64,000 bases of DNA from Cycloclasticus sp. 46_120_T64. Lineage in GTDB: Bacteria > Pseudomonadota > Gammaproteobacteria > Methylococcales > Cycloclasticaceae. The stretch lies in assembly GCA_002162695.1 (NCBI GenBank), contig MAAM01000011.1:62001-126000 (forward strand), given 5' to 3'. This document shows positions 9,905 through 18,783 of this stretch, one piece after another (within the stretch, counting starts at the first letter, position 1; the number at the start of each line of letters is the position of its first letter). The position numbers were made by a program, and so were the translations under genes. The notes below the pieces were generated by a model, which ran no database searches, was not told the DNA's origin, and saw only the letters and a program-made list of their open reading frames with translations.

Positions 9905-10687
9905 ATGGCCGAAGGACTTACGTTTGATACTCAAGTGAGCCATGCTCTAGAGCGGGCTTACCAAACACCCGATATTATTGCGGCGCGGCAGGCTGTGGTG
10001 AAAGCACTTGCGGTTCAAGCGGGACAATCGGTGCTTGATATCGGTTCGGGACCCGGTTTATTGGCGCGAGACCTCGCACCCGTAGTCGGCAATACTGGGT
10101 CGGTGTTAGGTGTGGACTTAGCCGACGATATGGGTGAATCTGCCACCAAACTATGCAGTGACTTCTCTTGGGTGAACTTTGAAAACGCAGATGCCCTGTC
10201 ATTACCTTATGCAGACAATAGTTTTGATCGAGTTGTGTCTACCCAGGTTTATGAATATGTAGCGGATTTACAGTGTGCCGTCGATGAGTTATCACGTGTG
10301 CTGAAGCCCGGCGGTTATGCAGTCATCGTGGACACCGATTGGGAGTTCCCTTATTGGAATGCATCGGATGGTGGTGTACGAGATAGGGTGATCGATGCGT
10401 GGAAAGCGCATTGTGGGCAACAATCGGTTCCCTTACGTCTGCCAGCGGCCATTAAGTCGGCAAACCTTCAGCTGACCAAGGTTCAAGCCTTACCTATCTT
10501 AAATACCTCGTTCGATGAAAACTCGTTCAGTTATTGGTTATCAATGATTATTAGTGACTTTGCTCGGGGGCGTAATGGCTTGACTGAGGCTGAGACGGCG
10601 GTATGGGTAAACGACTTGCGGATTCTAGATGGTAAAGGTGAATACTTTTTTTGTATTAATCGCTATTTATTTGAAATAATAAAGTGA
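9905..10687 (+). CDS. Class I SAM-dependent methyltransferase (UbiE/Methyltransf_11 type)
   Basis: This is a 260-residue soluble methyltransferase. Motif I is VLDIGSGPGLLARDLA, followed by the acidic strand GVDLADDM. The NADALSLPYADNSFDRVVS segment and the post-motif ELSRVLKPGGYAVIVD are standard. AGGAACGG just before the ATG is a weak ribosome site. The substrate is not indicated. Neighbouring genes have no obvious pathway link, so only the general chemistry is supported. Confidence 0.9.
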   Translation: MAEGLTFDTQVSHALERAYQTPDIIAARQAVVKALAVQAGQSVLDIGSGPGLLARDLAPVVGNTGSVLGVDLADDMGESATKLCSDFSWVNFENADALSLPYADNSFDRVVSTQVYEYVADLQCAVDELSRVLKPGGYAVIVDTDWEFPYWNASDGGVRDRVIDAWKAHCGQQSVPLRLPAAIKSANLQLTKVQALPILNTSFDENSFSYWLSMIISDFARGRNGLTEAETAVWVNDLRILDGKGEYFFCINRYLFEIIK

Positions 10688-10852
10688 GACTTGAGGGTAA
10701 CGACTACGCTCGATAGTAGGGAGTCGCCTAAAGCGTCGACGGTGGATACAAAATCATTTAAAAGAGTATTTCGAATGGTTTTGGCTAAAGTTGTGGGTTT
10801 TTTGGCCGATAAGCTGAGTGATAAGCTGGTAATCCAACTTTAGGAGAGTGTT

Positions 10853-11428
10853 ATGGCTATTCATGTGTCGGCGGTAGAGACATCAACGGTGTTTAATCAA
10901 CAAGTTCAAACCCTGGCTAAGAGCGAGACTAAGAAACAAGATGGGCCTATGGGGCGCGAGGTTTCTGATTTGGCGCACGCAAAAAACGCCGCGAGAAAGG
11001 AACTCAACTCGGCGATTATCGAATCAACGGTTAGTGTTAGTGTGGCTGACTCTCCGCAAGCTTTAGTGTTAAAAACGGCTTTAGAGGGTATTAATGATGC
11101 ATTAAAAGCGAGCCTTGGTGATAACGCGATTCAAAGTGCTTATGACTCTGGTTTAGATGTGAGTCCGGAAGCTACCGCTGAGCGTATTGTATCGTTAAGT
11201 ACGGCATTTTTACCTCAGTATCAACAGCAGCACCCAGAGTTAACAGAGGATGAAGCTAGGGTGGCTTTTACCGACATTATTAGGGGTGGTGTGGAGACTG
11301 GATTTGCTGAAGCGAGAGATGTTTTGACGGGTTTGGACGTGCTAAACGGCGATATTGCCAGTAATGTCGATACAACCTATGACTTGGTTCAAGAAAAATT
11401 GAATGCCTTTGCTGAAGGTGTTGGCTAG
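10853..11428 (+). CDS. DUF5610-type protein
   Basis: This 191-residue protein starts with a low-complexity polar N-terminus. Residues about 70-185 resemble the DUF5610 domain of marine gammaproteobacteria, including SPEATAERIVSLSTAFLPQY and GFAEARDVL. AGGAGAG at 10842-10848 is a good ribosome site. There is no signal peptide or membrane segment. The function is unknown. DUF5610 proteins are often found near motility genes, which would fit the chemotaxis operon 3 kb upstream, but that is only an association. Confidence 0.85.
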   Translation: MAIHVSAVETSTVFNQQVQTLAKSETKKQDGPMGREVSDLAHAKNAARKELNSAIIESTVSVSVADSPQALVLKTALEGINDALKASLGDNAIQSAYDSGLDVSPEATAERIVSLSTAFLPQYQQQHPELTEDEARVAFTDIIRGGVETGFAEARDVLTGLDVLNGDIASNVDTTYDLVQEKLNAFAEGVG

Positions 11429-11587
11429 TTTTCTGAGTTTAGTGGACTTGCTTAAGGCTGTTATTATTTTGTAGCATGGCTTATGCAACTATGGATCTCG
11501 GCCGTTTAAAAAAAATCGTGACTTGGCGCTCGATGAATTGTAAGCTTTTTATTCATTCATAGTGTTGCCAAATTCGGCGTAGGGTTC

Positions 11588-12289
11588 ATGCCTATTTTTT
11601 GTCTAAGAAAATTAAGCGTTTTTTTTGTGCTGATTGTTTGCCTGTTTGGCTCGTCGTTGGGTTTTGCACACGGTGTGGATGCAAGTACCGAACGGTTTTT
11701 ATTGGCTAATCAGGGGGTGGCTATTGGGCCATTCTTATATATAGGTGCTAAACACATGGTCACCGGCTACGACCACTTGCTTTTTTTGCTGGGGGTTATC
11801 TTCTTTTTATTCCGTAAGCGTGACGTGCTGTTATACGTTAGCCTATTTACGCTGGGGCATAGCTCAACCTTGTTGTTCGGGGTGTTTAATGATATTGCGC
11901 TTAACCCTTACCTAATTGATGCGGTTATTGCTTTGTCGATTGTCTATAAGGGTTTCGATAATCTGTCGGGTTTTAAGGTGTTTTTTGGGGTTCAGCCTAA
12001 TACCCGAGTTGCGGTGGTGGTGTTCGGTTTATTCCATGGTTTTGGTTTGGCAACAAAACTACAAGATTTTGCCCTGCCGAAAGCTGAACTCTGGAAGAAT
12101 CTACTAGCCTTTAATGTGGGTGTGGAGTTAGGGCAGTTTATCGCGCTAGCGTTTATTTTGATTGGGCTTAGCTTTTGGCGCAGATACCCCAGTTATTACT
12201 CTTTTTCAGCAGTAACGAATACTGTATTAATGTCCGCTGGTTTGGTGCTATTTGGTTACCAAATGTTCGGGTATTCACTAGTCGGTTAA
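11588..12289 (+). CDS. HupE/UreJ-2 family membrane protein
   Basis: This 233-residue polytopic membrane protein has a hydrophobic N-terminal signal or anchor ending near GFAHG and about six further helices. Family signatures are GYDHLLFLLGVIFFLF, TLGHSSTLL and GLFHGFGLA, whose histidines are thought to bind a metal such as nickel or cobalt. The next gene, an anchor protein, starts four bases after the stop, and this pairing recurs in marine gammaproteobacteria. No hydrogenase or urease genes are nearby, so a general metal-permease role is more likely than hydrogenase maturation. Confidence 0.88.
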   Translation: MPIFCLRKLSVFFVLIVCLFGSSLGFAHGVDASTERFLLANQGVAIGPFLYIGAKHMVTGYDHLLFLLGVIFFLFRKRDVLLYVSLFTLGHSSTLLFGVFNDIALNPYLIDAVIALSIVYKGFDNLSGFKVFFGVQPNTRVAVVVFGLFHGFGLATKLQDFALPKAELWKNLLAFNVGVELGQFIALAFILIGLSFWRRYPSYYSFSAVTNTVLMSAGLVLFGYQMFGYSLVG

Positions 12290-12293
12290 TTTT

Positions 12294-12821
12294 ATGAATG
12301 AAATCCATCCCCCCGCCCAATCAGTTAAAACACTTTTTAAAGCGTTGTTGCTTGCTTTGGTATTGGCGTTAATTATTTTGTTAACTGCGGTGCTACCGGC
12401 TGAATACGGTATTGACCCTACTGGCTTAGGTCGGCTGAGCGGCTTGAATAAGTTGGCCGAGCCGATAGAGCCGTTGGCTGTTTGTGATGATAAGGCGTTA
12501 TTGCAACAAAACCGGGTGAAGATTATTGTGCCGGCGGCGAGTGGTATTGAGTATAAATTTCACCTTAATAAGGGGGATGCCTTAGAGTATTCATGGGTCT
12601 CCAGTGGCGGTAGTCTGTATTTTGACTTCCATGGTGAGCCACAGGGTGATACCACGGGGTATTTTAAAAGTTACAAGGAGTCTACGGCGGCTAAAGATAG
12701 TGGCTCGCAGGTGATGCCTTTTGTCGGTTCGCATGGTTGGTATTGGAAAAATGAAAGTTCTCGTGCGATTACGGTTTCCTTGCAAACCAAGGGCGTTTAT
12801 CAAATTTTAGGGCTTAGATAA
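12294..12821 (+). CDS. Single-pass transmembrane anchor protein, HupE partner
   Basis: This 175-residue protein has a cytoplasmic stub, one helix (about 15-34) and an external domain. The external part contains EPLAVCDDKALLQQNRV and the block PFVGSHGWYWKNESS, typical of proteins annotated as transmembrane anchor proteins beside HupE-like genes. It lies four bases downstream of the HupE-like gene with no room for a promoter. The biochemical function is unknown. A periplasmic metal-delivery role is only an inference from the pairing. Confidence 0.8.
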   Translation: MNEIHPPAQSVKTLFKALLLALVLALIILLTAVLPAEYGIDPTGLGRLSGLNKLAEPIEPLAVCDDKALLQQNRVKIIVPAASGIEYKFHLNKGDALEYSWVSSGGSLYFDFHGEPQGDTTGYFKSYKESTAAKDSGSQVMPFVGSHGWYWKNESSRAITVSLQTKGVYQILGLR

Positions 12822-12914
12822 GGGTGCGATTAAGTCATGGTGCTTAGCTATGATGGATAGTGTTAATTATCTTTTTTATAATAGGCTTGGGGCAAGAAGG
12901 ACGTGTTCGGCTGT

Positions 12915-13997
12915 ATGAAAAATAAATCTGCGAGGACTATTCTTTTATTTATCGGCTTGCTTTTCTTGCAAGGCGGCTGTCTTGCAGAAGTTTACAAGTA
13001 TAAGGATGAATCAGGCCGCTGGCAGTTCTCAGATAAACCGAAAAAAGGTAGTCAAGCTGCCTTGCTTGGCGGTTATAAGGCGAAGGCGTCAGCAATTGTT
13101 GATATTGAAAAACAGTTGAATATGAAGTACCAACCCACAAGCTCGGTGCAGCGAGCAACCCTAGCTGTGGTGACGATTAACAGCAAACTGGGTAGTGGTT
13201 CGGGTTTTTTTGTTAGTGCAGACTGTTATTTGATTACCAATAAACACGTAATACGGCCGGCGGCTGGTAAAGCTTGGGATGCAACGCAGCGTAAGTTAAA
13301 GAAGAATGCAGCGGAATTCGAGCGTACACGGCGAAAACTCCAGCATGAGCGGCAACGTCTAGCGCTCTCGAAACAAAAACTCGATGATTTTAAGCGTTAC
13401 CTCGAAGATTTAACCTCGGCTAATAAAAAACAACTCGCGCAACAAGAGTATGCTGTTTATGCCGATAATTATCAGCAGGAGAAACGCTATATTGATGATT
13501 TTGCCAAACGTTTTAATGAAAATGAGCAGGCATTCAATAAACAACGGTCAAATTTTGATTTTTCTAGTAGCCTTGCTAATGTGGCGCGGTCGTTTGAATT
13601 AACCTTAAAAGATAATACGAAGCTACAGGCGAGTTTAATCAAGGTGTCAAGTAGCGATGACTTAGCTTTGCTTAAAGTTAAAGCTTGCAAGTCGCCATTT
13701 CTAGTCTTGTCGGCGAAGCGCTTATCACAAGGTGTCACGGTGCACGCGATTGGTAGCCCCTTGGGTTTGCGTGATCAATTGACGCGGGGAACGGTAACTC
13801 AAGTATTAAGCAATGGGGTGGTCACCGACGCGCAAATTATGCCGGGTAATAGTGGTGGGCCATTAGTGAATGATGAAGGCGAGGTGGTGGCGGTTAATAC
13901 GTTAAAGGTCGCTCAAGGCTCGGCGTTAAACAAGGGCTTTGGCGTTTCTATCCCTGTTGCTCGGCTGCGTGAAAATTTCTCTTTGTTCTTGCGTTAG
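12915..13997 (+). CDS. Secreted trypsin-like serine protease with DUF4124 and a coiled-coil insertion
   Basis: This is an envelope protease of about 360 residues. It has an N-terminal hydrophobic signal, then a DUF4124-like segment (EVYKYKDESGRWQFSDKPKKG). The trypsin fold has H111 in TNKHVI, D249 in DDLALLKV and S313 in GNSGGPLV, so the triad is complete. An extended, strongly charged helical stretch (about residues 122-215) is inserted between the His and Asp. The start is uncertain: GTG at 12903 is in frame but only one base after the AAGAAGGA site, and ATG at 12915 is 13 bases after it. There is no PDZ domain, unlike DegP/DegS. Confidence 0.88.
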   Translation: MKNKSARTILLFIGLLFLQGGCLAEVYKYKDESGRWQFSDKPKKGSQAALLGGYKAKASAIVDIEKQLNMKYQPTSSVQRATLAVVTINSKLGSGSGFFVSADCYLITNKHVIRPAAGKAWDATQRKLKKNAAEFERTRRKLQHERQRLALSKQKLDDFKRYLEDLTSANKKQLAQQEYAVYADNYQQEKRYIDDFAKRFNENEQAFNKQRSNFDFSSSLANVARSFELTLKDNTKLQASLIKVSSSDDLALLKVKACKSPFLVLSAKRLSQGVTVHAIGSPLGLRDQLTRGTVTQVLSNGVVTDAQIMPGNSGGPLVNDEGEVVAVNTLKVAQGSALNKGFGVSIPVARLRENFSLFLR

Positions 13998-14155
13998 GCC
14001 GGCTGGAGGCTTAGCTTGGCTGTGTTGTCGTCAAGTTGCTAGACGGCATATTTAGTGCGCAACCCTTGGTTGACAGTAAGGGTTCCCAGGCAATGGTGTT
14101 GCTAATACCCGGCGTTACGGCTTAAGTTCTGAATCTGCTGTCGAGGCCTTATTGT

Positions 14156-14184
14156 ACCCATTGGCGTAAGGCAGCCAATGGGGT
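14156..14184. terminator. Hairpin between convergent genes
   Basis: The arms ACCCATTGGC and GCCAATGGGGT enclose an eight-base loop, between the protease gene and the oppositely oriented CPBP gene. It has no U-run, so it is at best a weak or bidirectional terminator. Confidence 0.45.
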
Positions 14185-14215
14185 GTGGAGCTAAAAATTG
14201 CATGGTTGACGGCTA

Positions 14216-15091
14216 TTAATGGGGCGATGTTGATGCAGGGTTAGGGTGGTTCTTGCTGAGTATCAGAAACACGATAGTGCAACAGATTAACCAAACAAAG
14301 CTTAACCAACCAATGATGCCATCATAATGGCCAGATAAAAATGACCATTGCGCGGCATTATTACCATCGGTTAAATCTTTGCAAATTTTTATGAGGAATA
14401 CCCAGCTGGCGTGTAGCCCGATACAATAGTTGAGAGATTGGGTTTTGTAACGAACCGTCGCCAATAATATACCGACCGAAAATAATGCTAAAAAATCATC
14501 GGCATGAAGAGCAGATAGTGCACTGAACGCATTAGCAATCACCTCGAAGCCACTCACGATGGATAGCTGGCTTTGGTCAATATGCACGATGGGTTTGATG
14601 AAATGCAATATTGCATAGAAAAAGCTACTGATAAATATCGCGCTAATAGCATTATGCCAGCGCAGGCTGAGTTTGAAGAATAACCCCCTAAAGAGGGTTT
14701 CTTCTATTAGGGCAACGACAAGTCCGGCTAATAAGGCCTTAATAATTAACGAAAGGCTTAGTGTGGCGTCTGCTTCAATAATACGGATATCCAGCAATAA
14801 TAATGGCAAGATAACAATACTTAATATCAATAAGCCTGCAATGAAACCAATACCTATTTGTTTGAATCGAGAATTATCTGGGTTGGTATGGCCAATCAGC
14901 TGATTCGATAAATTAAAGATTTTAAAGCAGGGTATTAAACCAAGAATTAGGAAAATTAAGGCTAAGCGGGTGACCCAGCTTTCAAAGCGAAACGCGTCAT
15001 TACCAAAAAAATGAAATAATGGGTAGCTAATAAGCGCGGCTAATGCTGACGCTAAAAGAAAGTAAAAAATGAAAAAAATGAGTGCTTTCAT
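14216..15091 (-). CDS. CPBP-family intramembrane protease (CAAX-protease-like)
   Basis: This 291-residue membrane protein has seven to eight predicted helices. The CPBP (Abi) domain carries the glutamate pair E130-E131 and R135 in EETLFRG, and a later motif histidine in FFYAILHF. These are the residues expected to hold the catalytic metal or water in Rce1-like enzymes. The gene is read away from tRNA-Leu, and the 92 bases between them must hold both promoters. The substrate is unknown. Bacterial relatives act in peptide maturation or immunity, but no bacteriocin genes are nearby. Confidence 0.88.
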   Translation of the reverse strand: MKALIFFIFYFLLASALAALISYPLFHFFGNDAFRFESWVTRLALIFLILGLIPCFKIFNLSNQLIGHTNPDNSRFKQIGIGFIAGLLILSIVILPLLLLDIRIIEADATLSLSLIIKALLAGLVVALIEETLFRGLFFKLSLRWHNAISAIFISSFFYAILHFIKPIVHIDQSQLSIVSGFEVIANAFSALSALHADDFLALFSVGILLATVRYKTQSLNYCIGLHASWVFLIKICKDLTDGNNAAQWSFLSGHYDGIIGWLSFVWLICCTIVFLILSKNHPNPASTSPH

Positions 15092-15182
15092 AGGGATGGA
15101 TCTTTTTTTGTTAAAATATCAGAAAAGGGGTGCAAAAACGTTCAAAGAGTCGGTATGATACCGCACATATTCACCAACACAT

Positions 15183-15268
<86 letters not shown>

Positions 15269-15313
15269 TCTATTTTTTTGTTAAAAACATTCAATACTTA
15301 CTAGAGAATAAAT

Positions 15314-16618
15314 ATGCAGGTTTCTGTCGAATCCAACTCGGATATTAAAAGAACATTAACAATTGTGGTTCCTCAAGCAGAGGTTGATACCGCAATGAAT
15401 AAGCGTTATGACGATGTGAAACGTAATGCGCGTATTGATGGCTTTAGACCGGGTAAAGTACCCATGAGTGTTATTAAGAAAAAATTTGGCGCTAGCATCA
15501 AGGCTGAAGCCTTAGCTGAATTGACCCAAAGCTTCTTCTATAAAGCAATCATGGACGAAAAGCTTAATCCTGCAAGCGCACCGGTCATTACACCTAATGA
15601 TGAAAGTGCTGAGGGTTATGAATTTTCAGCGAGCTTTGAAGTTTATCCAGAAATTAGCGTTAACCCAATTGAAAATCTAGAGATCAATAGCCCAGTGGCT
15701 GTTATCGCCGATACCGATATTGACGCGATGGTTGAGAAGTTACAATCTCAGAAGTTAGTTTGGAAAGAAGTTAAATTTAAAATCAAAAATGGCAGTCGTG
15801 CAACGCTGAGCTTTGAAGGCAGCGTAAACGGTACCGCTATTTCTGAAGAGCCGATTAAGGATTTCCCGATTGAAATAGGTTCAGGGAATATGATTCCTGG
15901 TTTTGAGAAGAAACTGATCGGTGCCAAAACAGGTGATAAATTAAGTTTTGAAGTGACCTTCCCTGAAGATTATCAACAAAAAGATTTTGCCGGTGAAGTC
16001 GGTAAGTTTGATGTTGAAGTTGTGAAGGTTGAAACTAGTAAAGAACCTAAGGTAGACGAAGCGTTTATCAAAGAATTTGGCGTAGAAAGTGGCAACCTAG
16101 AAGATTTTAGAGCCGACTTAACAAAAAACATGACGCTAGAATTGGATCGTGCTTTAGCTGCAAAGCGTAAAGAAGTAGTGATGGATGCTTTAGTTGAAAA
16201 CAACGAAGTGTCAGTACCTGAAGCTCTGATTGATAATGAAATCGAACAGATGATGGTTTCATTCAAGAAAAAAACTGAGCAAGCACAACAAACTGCTTTT
16301 GACTTGCCGAAAGAAGTATTCCAAGAACAGGCTGCAAAACGCGTTAAGCTTGGTTTGTTGTTATCAGAAGTGATTAAAGTCAATGACATTAAAGCAGATG
16401 ATGAAAAAGTAGAGAAGCGTATCGAAGAATTCTCACAAACATACGGCGATCCAGCTGAAGTTATCAACTGGTATAGCTCAAACCCACAAGAACGCGCTAA
16501 AGTAGAAAGCGTCGTGTTAGAAGACCAATTGGTTGAGTGGGTATTAGAAAAAGCAAAAGTAACGGAAACATCATTGAGCTTCGAAGAGTTAATGAGTCCA
16601 GCTAAAATTAGCGAGTAA
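15314..16618 (+). CDS. tig: Trigger factor, ribosome-associated chaperone
   Basis: This 434-residue protein binds the ribosome exit site and shields nascent chains. The N-terminal ribosome-binding domain has the GFRPGKVP signature near residue 45. The FKBP-type isomerase domain spans about 160-245, and the C-terminal helical chaperone domain follows. The length equals the usual 430-450. It precedes clpP and clpX, the common gammaproteobacterial order. Translation starts at the ATG 45 bases after the tRNA-Leu 3' end. Confidence 0.98.
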   Translation: MQVSVESNSDIKRTLTIVVPQAEVDTAMNKRYDDVKRNARIDGFRPGKVPMSVIKKKFGASIKAEALAELTQSFFYKAIMDEKLNPASAPVITPNDESAEGYEFSASFEVYPEISVNPIENLEINSPVAVIADTDIDAMVEKLQSQKLVWKEVKFKIKNGSRATLSFEGSVNGTAISEEPIKDFPIEIGSGNMIPGFEKKLIGAKTGDKLSFEVTFPEDYQQKDFAGEVGKFDVEVVKVETSKEPKVDEAFIKEFGVESGNLEDFRADLTKNMTLELDRALAAKRKEVVMDALVENNEVSVPEALIDNEIEQMMVSFKKKTEQAQQTAFDLPKEVFQEQAAKRVKLGLLLSEVIKVNDIKADDEKVEKRIEEFSQTYGDPAEVINWYSSNPQERAKVESVVLEDQLVEWVLEKAKVTETSLSFEELMSPAKISE

Positions 16619-16646
16619 TTAATTATAAAAAAGAATGGAGGTTAAT

Positions 16647-17276
16647 GTGGACAGGATAACTGAAGCGAAAGCGCTTGGTTTGGTACCAATGGTGGTTGAA
16701 CAAACTGCTCGTGGTGAACGTTCTTACGATATCTATTCACGCTTATTAAAAGAGCGGGTTATCTTTTTAGTGGGTCAGGTCGAAGACCATATGGCCAACC
16801 TTGTGGTCGCTCAGATGTTGTTTTTAGAGTCTGAGAACCCGGATAAAGATATTCATTTATATATTAATTCTCCAGGTGGGTCAGTAACTGCGGGCATGTC
16901 TATTTATGACACGATGCAGTTTATCAAACCCGATGTCAGCACTATGTGTATAGGACAAGCAGCTAGTATGGGTGCCTTGTTGTTAACAGGTGGTGCGGCA
17001 GGTAAGCGTTTTGCTTTACCACATTCAAGAATGATGATTCACCAACCTTTAGGTGGCTTTCAAGGTCAGGCCTCTGATTTTGATATACACGCTAAAGAAA
17101 TTCTAAATATCCGTGATCGTTTAAATAAGATCATGTCAAAACATACAGGGCAGCCTCTAGATGTTATCGCCAGCGATACTGATAGAGATAATTTTATGGG
17201 TGGAGAGACCGCGGTAAATTACGGTCTAATTGATAAAGTTATTAGCAGTCGTAACGTAGAAGATTCGGAAAAATAA
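16647..17276 (+). CDS. clpP: ATP-dependent Clp protease proteolytic subunit ClpP
   Basis: This is the serine peptidase of the ClpXP machine. The nucleophile is S107 in GQAASMGA and the histidine is H132 in MIHQPLGG. I choose the GTG at 16647 because GGAGG at 16637-16641 sits five bases before it. The in-frame ATG at 16635 overlaps that ribosome site and would add four residues. The N-terminal [20 protein letters not shown] is standard. clpX follows after 114 bases. Confidence 0.97.
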   Translation: MDRITEAKALGLVPMVVEQTARGERSYDIYSRLLKERVIFLVGQVEDHMANLVVAQMLFLESENPDKDIHLYINSPGGSVTAGMSIYDTMQFIKPDVSTMCIGQAASMGALLLTGGAAGKRFALPHSRMMIHQPLGGFQGQASDFDIHAKEILNIRDRLNKIMSKHTGQPLDVIASDTDRDNFMGGETAVNYGLIDKVISSRNVEDSEK

Positions 17277-17390
17277 AGTCTTAACGGTTTAGCCGGATAG
17301 CAGACCTCGATAATATTATTAAGTGTAATGAAAGATTGAGCGTGTGCAATCTGTCAGATATAGTAATAGTGTTAAAAAAACGAGGTTCGT

Positions 17391-18662
17391 ATGAGTGACG
17401 ACAATAATGAAAATGACGGCAAAATATTAATTTGTTCGTTTTGTGGTAAAAACCAGCATGAAGTAAGGAAATTGATTGCAGGGCCATCTGTTTTCGTTTG
17501 CGATGAATGTGTTGAGCTTTGTAACGATATTATCAAAGAAGAGTTACAAGAAGACGTAGATTCTAATGCGGATAGCGAGTTGCCTAAGCCCGCTGAAATT
17601 AAAGAAGCCTTAGATAAATACGTTATCGGTCAGCAGCAAGCGAAGAAAATTCTCTCGGTTGCCGTTTACAATCACTATAAACGCTTGAGCGCCCCGAAAG
17701 GAAAGGATGAGGTCGAGCTGGCGAAAAGTAATGTATTGCTGATTGGCCCCACTGGATCGGGTAAAACTTTATTGGCCGAAACCTTGGCTAGAACGCTGAA
17801 TGTTCCCTTTACCATCGCAGATGCTACTACCTTAACTGAAGCCGGTTATGTGGGAGAGGACGTTGAAAATATTATTCAAAAGATCCTCCAAAAGTGTGAT
17901 TTCGACGTAGAAAAAGCCGAAACCGGTATTGTTTACATTGATGAGATCGATAAAATCTCACGTAAGTCAGATAACCCGTCGTTAACCCGTGATGTATCGG
18001 GGGAAGGGGTGCAGCAGGCTTTGTTGAAGCTTATTGAAGGTACAGTGGCTTCTGTTCCGCCTCAAGGTGGACGTAAACACCCACAGCAAGACTTCTTGCA
18101 AGTAGATACCTCGAATATCCTGTTCATCGTCGGTGGTGCTTTTTCTGGGCTAGAAAAGGTAATAAAAGACCGTTCGCAAGATAATGTTGGAATCGGTTTC
18201 TCAGCCGATGTGGTCGCTTCCAGTGAGGAACCAGCGGTCGGTGATGTGTTGCAAAATGTTGAACCGGAAGATTTGGTCAAGTACGGCCTGATTCCAGAGT
18301 TTGTTGGTCGTTTGCCGGTGGTTGCAACCCTCGAAGAGCTTGATGAGGATGCCTTGATTGAAATTCTCAGTGAGCCCAAAAATGCCCTAACTAAACAGTA
18401 TAAACGCCTTTTCGAGATGGAGGGTGTCGAGCTTGAGTTCAGGAATGAGGCCTTACGTGAGGTTGCTAAAAAAGCGATGGTTCGTAAAACAGGTGCTCGT
18501 GGTTTACGTACCATTCTTGAACACGTGTTATTGGATACAATGTATGACCTGCCATCGTTAGAAAATGTTTGCAAAGTTGTTATCGATGAGAAGGTTATTG
18601 CTGGAGAGTCGACCCCGATGTTTATTTATGAAAATGGTAAAAAACTAGCTTCATCTGATTAA
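17391..18662 (+). CDS. clpX: ATP-dependent Clp protease ATPase subunit ClpX
   Basis: This 423-residue AAA+ unfoldase feeds substrates to ClpP. The zinc-binding domain has C15, C18, C37 and C40. Walker A is GPTGSGKT near 121, Walker B is VYIDEIDKI, and the GYVGEDVE pore segment and the IGF-type ClpP-contact loop (NVGIGFSA) are present. The start has a GAGG ribosome site (ACGAGGTTCGT). A strong terminator follows at 18679-18707. Confidence 0.98.
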   Translation: MSDDNNENDGKILICSFCGKNQHEVRKLIAGPSVFVCDECVELCNDIIKEELQEDVDSNADSELPKPAEIKEALDKYVIGQQQAKKILSVAVYNHYKRLSAPKGKDEVELAKSNVLLIGPTGSGKTLLAETLARTLNVPFTIADATTLTEAGYVGEDVENIIQKILQKCDFDVEKAETGIVYIDEIDKISRKSDNPSLTRDVSGEGVQQALLKLIEGTVASVPPQGGRKHPQQDFLQVDTSNILFIVGGAFSGLEKVIKDRSQDNVGIGFSADVVASSEEPAVGDVLQNVEPEDLVKYGLIPEFVGRLPVVATLEELDEDALIEILSEPKNALTKQYKRLFEMEGVELEFRNEALREVAKKAMVRKTGARGLRTILEHVLLDTMYDLPSLENVCKVVIDEKVIAGESTPMFIYENGKKLASSD

Positions 18663-18678
18663 TTACTGCTTTTAATTT

Positions 18679-18707
18679 AAAAAAAGGCGCTTTAAGCGCC
18701 TTTTTTT
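18679..18707 (+). terminator. Rho-independent terminator after clpX
   Basis: The stem AAAAAAAGGCGC / GCGCCTTTTTTT encloses a five-base loop and ends in a run of seven T. The A/T symmetry would let it work on both strands. Confidence 0.9.
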
Positions 18708-18783
18708 ATGTTTGGTTGGTTGAAAAATTGCTTTCATGCCCTAATATATAATTATCATATTTATATTATCTGGGCGGTATCCA

